DNA of 14,380 nt from Paramacrobiotus metropolitanus (Eukaryota; Tardigrada; Eutardigrada; Parachela; Macrobiotidae): contig NW_026570726.1 in assembly GCF_019649055.1 (NCBI RefSeq), positions 1 to 14,380 on the forward strand, in the 5' to 3' direction. Below the pieces are notes generated by a model. It saw nothing but the letters and a program-made list of their open reading frames with translations. It searched no databases and was not told where the DNA came from. Shown in pieces: positions 1 through 8,472 of this stretch (its first letter is position 1; each line of letters opens with the position of its first letter). The translations under genes were made by a program, and so were the position numbers.

Positions 1-121
1 CGACTTTACGAGCACGACTGATGCCGGCTGAACCAGCGTAAATAAACCAGCACAGGTTGTCGCCATTACGGATAAAGTACTGTACGTTAACTTGAGCTGG
101 CTCTGCGTAAAGGCCGATAAC

Positions 122-127
122 TTTATT
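122..127 (-). promoter_or_regulatory. candidate poly(A) signal AATAAA
   Basis: The plus strand reads TTTATT, which is AATAAA on the minus strand. It lies about 78 bases beyond the stop codon of the minus-strand gene at 205-599, a normal distance for a eukaryotic 3' UTR. A hexamer is expected by chance in AT-rich DNA, so the support is its position alone. Confidence 0.4.
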
Positions 128-204
128 AGAATCACAACCACAAATTCGCGTTTTTATGAAAAACCCACAATATCATCTACTTGGGCAGCTTTTCCAACTT
201 CTCA

Positions 205-599
205 CTACTGGTAGGTTTGGAGCCGCCGGCGCGCAGCAGGGCAGAGAATGATGTACTCGTTCGCGGTTCCCGCCTCCGAATCGCAGGGTGCCGGCGTGGT
301 GGTGTGCGCGGCGGCGAAGGCGGCAGCGGCCTGTTCCTCCTTAATCCGGTCGGCGGTGAGGTTGACTGCCTCGCCAATATGCAGCCAGCTTTCGTGCGCC
401 TGGGAGGCAAAGCGAGGAATCTGACTGCTGTCGTTCGGTATAGGGTCCGGTGCACACTACAACAAATTCAAGATGCTACAATTAATAACGGCATCAATTA
501 CAGTTTTCGTAGAATGAAACTCACCTGCATTAGCGGATCGGTTTGGTTAGCCAGTATCAGCAGTCGACAAATTAACATAGGGGGCGGTGTGTTAATCAT
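205..599 (-). CDS. small two-exon gene, unknown protein
   Basis: I do not recognise the family. Exon 1 runs 599 to 525 (25 codons from an ATG that follows an in-frame stop). It ends at a strong donor, GCAG|GTGAGT. The 68-base intron 457-524 ends in TTGTAG, and exon 2 runs 456 to 205, ending TAG then TGA. The join is phase 0 and stays open, giving about 108 residues. Exon 1 contains LILANQTDPLMQ. Exon 2 starts CAPDPIPNDSSQIPRF and contains an amphipathic-looking stretch, HESWLHIGEAVNLTADRIKE, followed by an Ala-rich run and the tail EYIILCPA. Exon 2 is GC-rich, unlike its flanks. Overlapping open frames on the other strand (181-609) are less protein-like. The ATG at 578 is an alternative start. 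Exon 1 could also be an internal exon of a longer gene, because no acceptor was ruled out upstream. A poly(A) hexamer lies at 122-127. Confidence 0.5.
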
Positions 600-1737
600 G
601 ATGATTTAGCGTCGAACGGGGAGACAAAGGTTAGTGCACAGCTGTAGTGAGTACTGAGTGTTGAAGTAACTCGTAAACAGTCAAATTACATGCAGATATA
701 ATTGTAGCGGTGTGACAGCCGTTTTTATAGTGAGACGCAGCCAAATGTCTGTCGCTGGTACGGCGAAGTGGAGACACTCGACTGGTCTGGTAAGCCGAAT
801 TCGCGTGTTAACGCGGTACAAAAATGTGATGAAAGCGATAGATGTCGGCTCGTCCACTTCACACCATACGACGAACGGTTTCGGTTCTGACACGGTGCGT
901 GCCTGCTCGTACAGATTTTTCTCTTCGGTTTTGCTTGCTATGCGGATTTAAAATAGTCGGTTCCACGATTGTCAAGTAGTGGATTTTCAGAAACTGACCA
1001 AGCGAATTTGTAGTGACAGAAAATGGGGACGTTCGACAATGGTAAAACATGGAAGCGTCCTGTCATCGGTGCACATTTCGTTTCAAGTGCTTTATCCTGA
1101 CACGAGCCGGCTGCACTGAATTCCTGGCAAGAACACTTGAAATACTGATTTGTCAGTGAAAATTTTATAAGTGATGGCTTTTCCGAGCACCGAAAAATGA
1201 GGCAGCTGAATGCTCGCAGAATTATAGTTTTGGCTGATTGTTTACGGGATTGAGGTGGTCTTAAATTTAATAAATACGAGGACATTTGGGTGCTGTGAAC
1301 ATACCCTTCACGATTAGGGTGCGATGAACACCCGGGAACTAACTTTACAGAAAATTTTATTTTGAAAAAAATGTTATATCCAAGTATTTTCACCGTCTGT
1401 TTCGACAAATTACAGTCCACAAAAAATCATCGTATCTTCAAACCACATTTTAAAAGATCATAATGCTTCCCAATTTTAAGTCACAGAACAGAAATTCCCT
1501 CCTGACATGACTGCTGCGTCCATGGCAGCATTATAACAAGCTCTGGTGACTAGATCCATAGCTGATATTTGTGGACAGTTGGATTTAGTACACGTAGCAA
1601 ATCAGAATAATTAGTAAAAACAGAAAACCAAACATCACTACAACAAATCTAAAACAACAAGATACTGGAAATAAACAAATATGTGCGAGTAATTTAGACA
1701 AAAACCAAGAGTGCCGGCTAATTACCAGCCTTCAAAG
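600..1737. other. no convincing gene
   Basis: AT-rich sequence with only scattered open frames. The longest is 160 codons on the minus strand (938-1420), with low GC and no recognised domain. It contains a C-x-C followed by a third Cys, resembling a SWIM finger, but the final His is replaced by Asp. I see no RNA gene or repeat array here. The part next to 1738 would be 3' UTR of the Ig-domain gene; no AATAAA occurs close to its stop codon. Confidence 0.5.
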
Positions 1738-2621
1738 CTAGGCATCAGGCGCCGGTATAACGTGGAGATACGCCGTCTGCATCAGCCAGACTTCCCGCTG
1801 ATAATCCGGCTGCACCCAGCACTCCACCCGCGCCGACGCCTGCAGCTGCACGTCGGGAATGACCAGCGTGCTGGTGTAGTACTCGCTCTCATTGTACAAC
1901 ATACGGTACGCCGCCAATGTCTCCCCGGACATGGTGTCTCGCAGCGCCGGTGGGACATGCTTGGGGGAGGGGCGTCGCGGCGGAGGCGTGGTCATCGGGC
2001 CCACGAACGGATGCAGCGCGTGCAATGCGGGCGCCTCCAGCCACTGCGTGTTGAAGCGCCAGATGAAGCCCATCATAGCGTGGAAGTAGTCGGTAGGCAA
2101 AGTCAGCGTGGTGGCGCACTGGAAGCGCGCCTCCCCGGAGCGGACGACGGTGACGTTGGGCAGCGGCGTCGGGAAGAGCTCGCGAGCGGTGGGCATCACG
2201 TGCAAGCGGAAGGTCTGCAGCGGACAGTACGGATGCGTTTCCCGCGTCGGAGGCGGGCATTCCTGCTGGCAGGCCACCTCACCGCGGGACGCCCAGGTGA
2301 CGTTGCGCATGGTCAGCGTGGCGGAGGCGGCCGCCCAGTCCACCGTGTGACGGATGTCGGCGGATGCCACGTAATTCTCATTGCGGCCGCTGTAGGCCAG
2401 CAATTCGTTGTCATGGTGCCAGAAGACGGCCGCCCGGTCGTTAGGGCGCGGTCCGGGAGTTATCTGTAGCGGTGTGCAGTGGAAAGTGGCCGTGCCGCCG
2501 GAATTGACGCGCACCACCGGCCAGCTTTCCAGTGTGACGGCGGATCGCAGCGCGGCGGGGATGGGCAGATGAATTCGTCCGTCGATCGGCTGCCGAGCCG
2601 CCTGGCTCAGCACCGCGTCCA
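1738..2621 (-). CDS. Ig-like domain protein, terminal exon (two Ig folds)
   Basis: An unbroken frame of 293 codons ends at TAG (1738-1740). The exon starts after a TTGCCTTTAG acceptor and needs one base from the upstream exon; there is no ATG near, so the true start lies elsewhere. Two immunoglobulin-like domains are visible. Domain 1 has first Cys in TATFHCTP, Trp in AVFWHHDN and a second Cys in RGEVACQQEC. Domain 2 has Cys in EARFQCAT, Trp in GFIWRFN and Cys in ARVECWVQ. Extra cysteines in domain 1 could form an additional disulfide. Sequons at RNVTW, PNVTV and YNESE fit a secreted or cell-surface protein. The residues after domain 2 (LHVIPAPDA) end the chain with no transmembrane helix, so this form is probably secreted or lipid-anchored elsewhere. 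The exon is strongly GC-rich. Partner and role are unknown; Ig folds usually bind proteins in adhesion or recognition. A signal peptide is not visible and would have to be upstream. Confidence 0.7.
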
Positions 2622-3268
2622 CTAAAGGCAACCGGTGTGTAATCAGCTTACCTTCTACTTACAGTTGGTCAGATTTGAGCCAAATTAAGGGATGTGTGTG
2701 TGTGCCGGTACACAGGACCAAGACCTTTCGCTTCCGCGCGCTCCCAAAAATATTTGTTCACTGTTTTAGGACGTTTTCGCAGCCGAATTGGCCCGCACAA
2801 ATCGTTAGCACTGAAACCGCACAGAGAAGCGCTTTCGCATTATGCTATCTACAAAGTATCTTTTGCATTTCTATAATTCATCATGGTCAGTGCAAACGTC
2901 GCGGGCATTCCGATAAGAGCAAGACCGACTTGAGTGTCTCGTGACCTAGCTCGATTTGTTGTTAATCCGTGTACATAAGTTCACTGTAAATCCGATTTAT
3001 ATTGCCATACTTTTGCGAGCCAACTCACATTGCAAAAACGCCGGCTGACAGCTCTGGTATCCGCATCCTGGGTGGTGCACTTGGCAGGCCTGACCATAAC
3101 CATAATCGGTCAACATCCCGATTATTGCTGACACGTACAGGTTGCGCGTTAGCGCGTTTGCGTCTTCAAGTAAAACAGACGTCAGATTACGCTGTGCGTG
3201 CCGCTGCACTGTCGCGGCAGGCACAGTTCGCCGTTTTAGTTCGCCTGCCGTCCCTACAGTTGACTTAC

Positions 3269-3296
3269 CGAGCTTAGAGCCTTTCACGTGCTTCAT
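3269..3296 (-). CDS. possible tiny first exon with strong donor
   Basis: On the minus strand an ATG is followed by nine codons (MKHVKGSKL) plus one base, then a near-perfect donor CTCG|GTAAGTC. The phase (one extra base) matches what the Ig exon at 2621 requires, giving a readable join with an intron of about 650 bases. Phase agreement happens by chance one time in three, and the peptide is not a signal peptide, which an Ig protein would be expected to have. It may be unrelated. Confidence 0.2.
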
Positions 3297-3393
3297 TACT
3301 GACGTCCAGTCTTCAAAGGTCTATCGAAGAATGCACACCAAAAAACAATATAACGCAAGAATACTTATTGCGTCCCAATGTTGTCATGTACGA

Positions 3394-3418
3394 GTGTACG
3401 TACGACATGTACGTACAC
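3394..3418. repeat. perfect 10-bp inverted repeat, 5-base loop
   Basis: Arms gtgtacgtac (3394-3403) and gtacgtacac (3409-3418) flank GACAT. Each arm is itself rich in GTAC, so the whole stretch is strongly self-complementary. No gene context gives it a function. Confidence 0.7.
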
Positions 3419-4300
3419 GAAATTCTCGAGATTCTGCAATGTTACCTACCTAGCAACTGCGATGTACTGGCTGCAGTTACTGCGGTTCATGTTCAGTTGC
3501 GATATGTCGAGTTACAATAAAGATGCGTATTTCCCGATACGGTACTGATACATACGTACTGCTACATCTATCACAAATGTTAAATGCAAGTACTGTATTG
3601 GTTTTTCACATTCTTTATATTTCGTCCAGTCTTATCTGTGTACTGCAGCGCGTACGCGTGGCTTTCTACGAAGCTGCAAATAACTTTAGAAAACAACAAT
3701 AAGGTAACTATGACTTACGGTGGCCCAACAAAGTGCCAAACTGGCAATGTTCCCAGATGGAAAGTTAATGACGTGTACAATTAAATGTAGCATTTTAATT
3801 TTGGTAAATCTGCATGAGCGGCAGGGAATTGTGCTGGCGCTCATGGCCTTAGCAACAGTAGGTATACAAATTGATAAGTCATTCAAAGTTTTCAGAAATT
3901 CTGGCAATTTTATTAGCGATATTTCCGAAATCCCAGATAACTGCTGAGTTTTAGAAAACTTGTAAGGCAGCGAGTCTAATTTTTGTTGTACAGTTAGTAA
4001 AGACTAAAGACTAGTTATTAAAATCACGCAAGCACTCGACGCTGTGGCAGTGTGCATGCGCCATGCATCAGTTGCGAGTCACTTATCATAGTACAATGTG
4101 TATTCAGCTGCTGAATGTTTTGTACGAAAATGCAGCTGCGCGATTTCATACAATCGCACATTTTTTCGGTAGTTTCCTAATTATTTAGGCGAATTTTTAA
4201 ATATTTTTAAATGTCAAATTGGATGGCGACTTTCAGCGATTCATTTTGGTTTTTGCCTGAATCAGCAGGGCGCAATCCGAGGGAAACCGAGAAATGGCTG

Positions 4301-4305
4301 AAAAA
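4301..4305 (-). terminator. Pol III T-run terminator
   Basis: Reading the minus strand, five Ts follow directly after the 3' acceptor-like sequence GGCGCC of the tRNA-like unit. That is the standard RNA polymerase III stop and the main reason to think the unit could be transcribed. Confidence 0.5.
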
Positions 4306-4377
4306 GGCGCCGATGGAGGAATCGAACCCCGGCTACGTCGTTAGATCCGCGTAGGCAGTACCACTGCACCACGGCGC
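4306..4377 (-). tRNA. tRNA-like Pol III gene, probably tRNA pseudogene or SINE head
   Basis: The 72-base minus-strand unit has an A box (TGGTGCAGTGG) and a B box matching GGTTCGATTCC exactly. The ends GCGCCG and CGGCGC form a six-pair acceptor stem. The T loop is TTCGATT on a stem with one mismatch and one G-T pair. Two points argue against an ordinary tRNA. The anticodon stem CTACG/CGTAG encloses 12 bases instead of 7, although an inner CTAACGA would place AAC (valine) as anticodon. Also, two extra bases separate the T stem from the acceptor stem, and the D stem pairs poorly. A T5 run follows. The upstream 50 bases are shared with the second copy at 10930-11028, which suggests a dispersed unit rather than a single-copy tRNA gene. 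Confidence 0.45.
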
Positions 4378-4429
4378 AATACGTTGAAATCATTTGAAAG
4401 ATTTTGTCGCTGTACGTGAGCCGCTTCTC
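4335..4429 (-). repeat. copy A of inverted dispersed repeat (tRNA-like 5' half plus leader)
   Basis: Read on the minus strand, this matches 10930-11028 on the plus strand with about six substitutions and one 4-base indel over roughly 99 bases. The match covers about 50 bases upstream of the tRNA-like unit and its 5' half, and stops abruptly within the anticodon arm. Confidence 0.85.
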
Positions 4430-4430
4430 T

Positions 4431-5008
4431 CCTCACACCTGGATTCCAATGCTGATGAATTTCGTGGTTTGTGTCGCAGCACTGGGTGCTTGCTTGTTGA
4501 CAGCCAGTACAAAGATCTTGTGCTCAACGACATGAAAAGTTTTATGTAAAATAATTTATTCGAACAGATAATTATTTAGAAAAATATCAAGAATTCGACT
4601 GCCTAGTACTAGTACTAGTAATATGTCACACGATGCGTAATAATAATTGCGTATAGCGATCCGTACCATATTAAAATCTTAAAATCTTTAGCTAGGTCCT
4701 AAAACTAACGTCTTCGAAATCAGTCAAAATGCCGCAATAAGAGCTGAGCTCTTAAAAAACTAAAAAAAGCAAGATAACAAAATTAAATAAACGATTTACG
4801 GCAGGTTGTTGACAAATAAATTATTATTGCCAAGCTTCACTGCATCTTTGTATGCACTGAGCCAGAATGTCCGATTTCGTTTTCTTTAACGGCCAAACAG
4901 TTCAAACTACAACATAGGTTAGTATCAAGGGAAGTAATAAACAGGCGTTACTCTGAACTCTAAAGAAGCAAATTCGTGCGTGCTGCAGAGCCATGCGTAC
5001 AAAGGGGG
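4431..5008. other. AT-rich, no gene seen
   Basis: Short stop-dense frames only. It contains the CTAGTA triplet array at 4603-4620 and several AATAAA-like words expected from base composition. Confidence 0.5.
4603..4620. repeat. three tandem copies of ctagta
   Basis: A short 6-bp tandem repeat, also self-complementary because CTAG and TACTAGTA are palindromic. No function inferred. Confidence 0.8.
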
Positions 5009-5222
5009 TATTGCTAAAGTCTGTGACTGTGACTGTGACTGGGTGACTGTGACTGGGTGGGAGTTTATGCGACTGAGAGCATATTTGACTGTGACCTCTT
5101 GTGACTGTGTTAGACTGGGCCTGGGAACGATTGGGACTGTGGCCATCTGGGACTGGGAACAGTGTTCGCTACTTAACGCCAAATCGACAGAAAGCGCACT
5201 TCCGGTCAATTTAAACGCAAGT
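5009..5222 (+). repeat. left arm of the foldback element
   Basis: Starts TATTGCT, runs through GTGACT repeats and ends AATTTAAACGCAAGT. The distal simple repeats differ from the right arm, while the inner segment from the GTGACCTCTTGTGACTG part onward is nearly unchanged. Confidence 0.85.
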
Positions 5223-5444
5223 TGTTTTCAGAATTGTCACATTTTCAACGCATGTTGTTGTCAATAAAAAATTTTATATAGGGGGAAAACCATGCCAGTC
5301 GAACCAATTCACGGCAGTGCTGCCGTCATCCGGCTGGAATGTGACGTTACGGCAGTACATGCGGCTAAATCAGGCGCGGTACATAATATAAGCACCATGT
5401 TTAGCCACAACGTGTATGTATGTCTCGGTTTTCAAATAAACTGT

Positions 5445-5664
5445 ACTTGCGTTTAAATTGACCGGAAGTGCGCTTTCTGTCGATTTGGCGTTAAGTAGCG
5501 AACACTGTTCCCAGTCCCAGAAGGCCACAGTCCCAATCGTTCCCAGGCCCAGTCTAACACAGTCACAAGAGGTCACAGTCACAGATGCTCCCAGTCACAT
5601 AAACTCCCACTCCCATCCAGTCTCACCCAGTCCCACCCAGTCACATTCACAGACTTCAGCAATA
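5445..5664 (-). repeat. right arm of the foldback element
   Basis: Reverse complement of the left arm, beginning ACTTGCGTTTAAATT and ending AGCAATA. Slightly longer than the left arm because of extra CCCACT/CCCAGT-type repeat units. Confidence 0.85.
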
Positions 5665-5715
5665 CTACAGGGGTGCATATACAGTATCAGCCGCTACTGC
5701 ATGGTGGCGCTAATA

Positions 5716-5761
5716 AGCCCGGCTGTATATATGTTCGCACGTCTTACGGCTCAGCCGGGCT
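5716..5761. repeat. 10-bp inverted repeat agcccggctg, 26-base loop
   Basis: Arms 5716-5725 and 5752-5761 are perfect complements and GC-rich in an AT-rich setting. It lies about 50 bases beyond the foldback element, so it may be an end structure of the same or a neighbouring element. Confidence 0.65.
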
Positions 5762-6427
5762 ATGCAGGCGACTGCGAGTAGTACTCGGCAGGGAGTAATT
5801 TTTTATTCTATACTTAAATTTCCATTTTCAGCAAGAATTTTTCGCGGTGACATTATTCTGTCAATCTTGTTTATTCATAAGTTGTTACGATTATTTATTC
5901 AACATTTTTTGTTATTTTACATTAAATCTTTACGGTGGCTTAATTCAGTAAATGTCTTTAAACTCGCAGTCATGACTTAATTTATGCTATACCATTTAAT
6001 TCGATTTATATTTTGCTATAATATCATGTCAATATTCTGTTGTAGCTCGTAATATTTTAGGACATATTATGTCTTGCAAGTTGCAGTCCGCCCGAGGACG
6101 CCGAAAAAAATTGGCGACGGCCTTTTAATTGCTGTAGCTTGATAACTGACGCAATAAAACAAGGAACCGGTATTTTATTTATAATGTTAATTTTTTAACG
6201 AGTTTCCTGGAACTTCTCGATAGTTCTAAGGACAGATTCTTGTTCCATAATTACACCATTAATCAATTCTTAGTAAATAAAAATAAACTGTCACAACAAA
6301 TAACTTAAAAATGAACTAATTAATTTAAATTAACCACATTATCAATTTAAATTAACCGTTACAACATCGGCGCAAACTGTATCCATCACAAATTCATCAT
6401 GAGTCGACTGAGAATATTATTTTTTTT
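5762..6427. other. AT-rich, no gene seen
   Basis: Stop-dense in all frames. It has a direct repeat of aatttaaattaacc around 6323-6357. TTTATT at 6174-6179 reads AATAAA on the minus strand, about 250 bases beyond the stop of the exon remnant at 6428. Confidence 0.4.
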
Positions 6428-6584
6428 TTAATTAACGGCAATTTTAATGCAATCGGCCTGGAATTTACAGACGTAACGGGCATCCGCATCCTCCGTCTCG
6501 GCGGCGTGCAGGTCGGTGTCGTGGCCGGCGAGATGAACAGCGCACTGTGGCTAAAGGAGCGATAGTCCGCCGGCACCACCGTGC
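6428..6584 (-). pseudogene. exon remnant with frame switch, possibly Ig-like
   Basis: A GC-rich island on the minus strand follows a good acceptor (TTTTTTCTAG at 6585). The first frame reads GTVVPADYRSFSHSALFIS, then becomes Arg/Pro-rich and unconvincing. A second frame, open from 6550 to the TAA at 6428-6430, reads AETEDADARYVCKFQADC. That is the D-A-x-x-Y-x-C signature at the end of many Ig domains. Each half looks like protein only in its own frame, so one indel probably separates them around 6500-6530. An alternative is an internal acceptor (CTCCTTTAG at 6551-6559). The fragment could be an Ig-domain remnant or the last exon of the HINT3-like gene upstream (7401-7698), but the splice phases do not join cleanly. 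Assignment to Ig rests on one short motif. Confidence 0.35.
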
Positions 6585-7400
6585 CTAGAAAAAAACAGAA
6601 AAAATAAAGCCATGCGGGAAAAAAGTGCATAAAATAAAGAAAAAATTTCAGTTAAGTTAGGCATTCGCCAAAAATGATTTTTAATAATTTCAATCTGGCA
6701 AAACTATCTACGAACAGAAAATTATTCTGGAGGAGAGCCAAAGAAATCGATGAAAAAGTTCGCATGAGAAATTAAATGCTCAATCAATTTAATTTTTTTA
6801 AGGCGGCGAGAAATGCAAGATATTAGGAAATTAATTTGGAAGCGCAATCAAATAAATCAACAAGAAAGTAAATAAACGGAAAATAAACGAAAACGAAATA
6901 AACGGAAAATCTGAAACTGAATTACCTGATGATTATTATAATTATTTAACTGGAAAATAGATAAATAATAACAGGTCCGCGCATACGCCATAATTACTGT
7001 ATAATTTCCACAGAAACACGAAATAAATAAATTATACATTTGTAAAACTGGGTGTCTGTAATAATCCCGGTACAAAAACCGGTGCCTATATAAACTTGAG
7101 TGGGAAGAATTTCCGCATTATTATTTTGAAAAATCAGCAAACAGTTCAACATAATGCAGAAAAAATTGAAACAGAAATCAAATAAATCAGCGAACAAGTA
7201 CGAATGAAAAAATTATTAATTAAATAAATTGTCATAAGAGAATAACTTGAAAAAATAGTTAAAAAAAGTCAGAGAAAAATAAAAGATCAAATTTATAGAA
7301 ACCACATTTACGAAACCAGAGAAAAATAACGTAACTACTTAGGCCAGCGAAGTCTAAAAAAAATAATGTTCCACTGATCCGAGCACTAACGGTGACTAAC
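6585..7400. other. AT-rich spacer or intron, no gene seen
   Basis: Very A-rich on the plus strand, with short recurring words such as aataaacgga and a 14-base direct repeat, aatcaaataaatca, at 6846 and 7176. It could be an intron between the minus-strand fragments at 7401-7698 and 6428-6584. No coding signal. Confidence 0.4.
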
Positions 7401-7698
7401 CTGCCCCCTGAAAATCCACGGTAATAGTACGCATATGCACTCAAATAAACGTCGGAATCGGGAATCGTATGGAACCCCAACAGTAACACCAGCGGATAGT
7501 GCGTTTTCGGTCTGATCTGCTCATTCGCGAAGCACTGCGCCCGTTGGATCATATGCCGCAACAACGGCACATGCTCCGCCGTCAAATCCTGGACGGTGTC
7601 GATGGGCTCCAAAAAAAGGACTAAATAATGGTGGCGGACGGGATGGAGTCAGACAAAATGACGATGGCTTCATCGAGGTACAGTTGGCGCGCGGTTTT
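7401..7698 (-). pseudogene. HINT3-like HIT-domain exon, frame broken, catalytic His lost
   Basis: HINT3-type proteins are HIT-family AMP-phosphoramidase relatives that cleave nucleotide phosphoramidates with a HxHxH motif. The minus-strand exon lies between acceptor TTCCTACAG (7699-7707) and donor GGGCAG|GTTAGT (7399-7400). It reads QLYLDEAIVILSDSIPSAT in one frame and HHYLVLFLEPIDTVQDL in another. These meet at 7630-7640 exactly where the family has ATHHYLV, so a small indel separates them. The rest reads DLTAEHVPLLRHMIQRAQ and GFHTIPDSDVYLSAYAY. Family members have GFHxxP...HLHLHV at the last place; here the three catalytic histidines align with Tyr, Ser and Tyr. The N-terminal zinc Cys pair is not visible. 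Loss of both frame and active site suggests a dead copy. Similarity is by eye; aprataxin-type HIT is the second choice. Confidence 0.6.
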
Positions 7699-8050
7699 CT
7701 GTAGGAAGCCCAACCCCAAGCGCTGTTGGGGGACACCTCCCAGATGGTCTCCAGAGGGGGCCCGGTGACGCGCCGCCCCGGGCCGGCGTCGTAGGCGGAG
7801 AGGGAGGTGAGGGGGGGGGGGGCAAACTGATGGAGGTGATTACGGGGGTTTGCGTCTCCCATCGCGGGGCGGGCGGCGCTGCGACATGATGCAGCGTCAC
7901 GCTTCGCCGATAAATTGGCCAAATTAGTGCTTCGGCCGCATTGCAAGACCGGATGATTGCTACAGAAAATTCCCGAACTGTGAAAAAACCGGGTATACGC
8001 GGGCTGGGGATGGTAGTACAGATTTACAAATGGAAAGATCAAAAATCAAA
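7699..8050 (-). other. GC-rich island upstream of the HINT3-like exon
   Basis: About 350 bases of high GC, including the poly-G run at 7811-7822 and Pro-rich translations. On the minus strand a frame from an ATG at about 7862 reads MGDANPRNHLHQF, then a Pro run, then ETIWEVSPNSAWGW, up to the 7699 splice site. It is in a different phase from the HINT3-like frame. It could be an upstream exon or a CpG-island-like promoter; I cannot decide. Confidence 0.25.
7811..7822 (+). repeat. poly-G run of 12
   Basis: Twelve consecutive Gs after gaggtga. Such runs are length-unstable and error-prone in sequencing, and can form G-quadruplexes with the nearby G runs. Confidence 0.9.
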
Positions 8051-8097
8051 AGAAAATTCAGAAGAGTGAGAAGACTGTCGAGGAATTCAAGGCGTCC

Positions 8098-8175
8098 ATG
8101 GCTGCGCAGCACGCCGCTTCAACGCATGCAAACGTGCGCTCAGATGGTGGAGAAGATTCCAACAACTTTTACACG
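8098..8175 (+). CDS. possible short first exon
   Basis: An ATG with G at +4 opens 26 codons (MAAQHAASTHANV...NNFYT) that end at a donor-like ACG|GTAAAA. The frame stays open to 8328 if unspliced. The Ala/His/Ser-rich start is plausible but matches nothing I know, and no partner exon was found. It could also be 5' sequence of the oxygenase gene that begins downstream. Confidence 0.2.
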
Positions 8176-8472
8176 GTAAAATTCTTCAATGATTCTGAAA
8201 GGAAGGATACAAACTATCCCATTACCGGCATTACGAATGACTCAAAGAACACAATCACCATAAACTTGAGTTCTTCTCACAGGCACAGAAACGGTAAAAT
8301 GAGCTGTGAGAAGTTAAAAGCCGAATAAAATGAATAAAATCGTCTATCGTTGAGCAATGGCCTTTACAGTGATTTACGGCTGGGAATGCCATTAAATGGG
8401 CACCTGGCACCTGCAGCCGTTTCCGGTTCCATTGGAATTGTGTAGTGGTATTGGAGTCGGACATGTCGCGAC

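Larger units (their letters stand above)
2632..4300. other. intergenic or intronic, little content
   Basis: No recognised protein. Donor-like GTAAGT and GTAAGC occur on the minus strand just upstream of the Ig exon (around 2650-2665), but the frame leading into them has a nearby TAA and no acceptor, so I call no exon there. A GT-rich run lies at 2694-2703. A possible tiny first exon (3269-3296) and a palindrome (3394-3418) are listed separately. Confidence 0.4.
5009..5664. mobile_element. foldback-type element with ~215-bp inverted arms
   Basis: Bases 5009-5222 and 5445-5664 are inverted copies of each other around a 222-base spacer. The inner 120 bases of the arms are nearly identical. The outer parts consist of imperfect GTGACT/GGGACT-type short tandem repeats that differ in unit number between arms. 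This layout (long inverted arms, repetitive outer section, unique middle, no transposase) is typical of foldback elements or long-arm MITEs. The match starts at TATTGCT and ends at AGCAATA. I could not find a clear target-site duplication outside these limits. Open frames inside (4925-5209, 5458-5781) are translations of the same repeat in opposite orientation, not genes. Confidence 0.65.

Noticed and set aside
181-609. 142-codon open frame on the plus strand
   Set aside because: It lies opposite the spliced minus-strand gene at 205-599, whose exon boundaries match consensus sites; the plus translation is Arg/Gly-rich by base composition.
938-1420. Possible SWIM zinc finger (FKCSCQEFSAAGSCQD) hinting at a Mutator-like transposase
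   Set aside because: The final His is replaced by Asp, no transposase catalytic region is nearby, and the frame has non-coding composition.
1711-2469. 252-codon plus-strand frame
   Set aside because: Arg/His/Gly-rich antisense shadow of the Ig-domain exon, which has clear Cys/Trp framework residues.
4925-5781. Two opposite frames with nearly identical proteins
   Set aside because: They are the two arms of the foldback repeat read in opposite directions.
7930-8000. GIFCSN on the minus strand as the HINT3 zinc motif
   Set aside because: The first Cys is missing, and about 90 low-complexity codons and a phase change separate it from the HIT exon.
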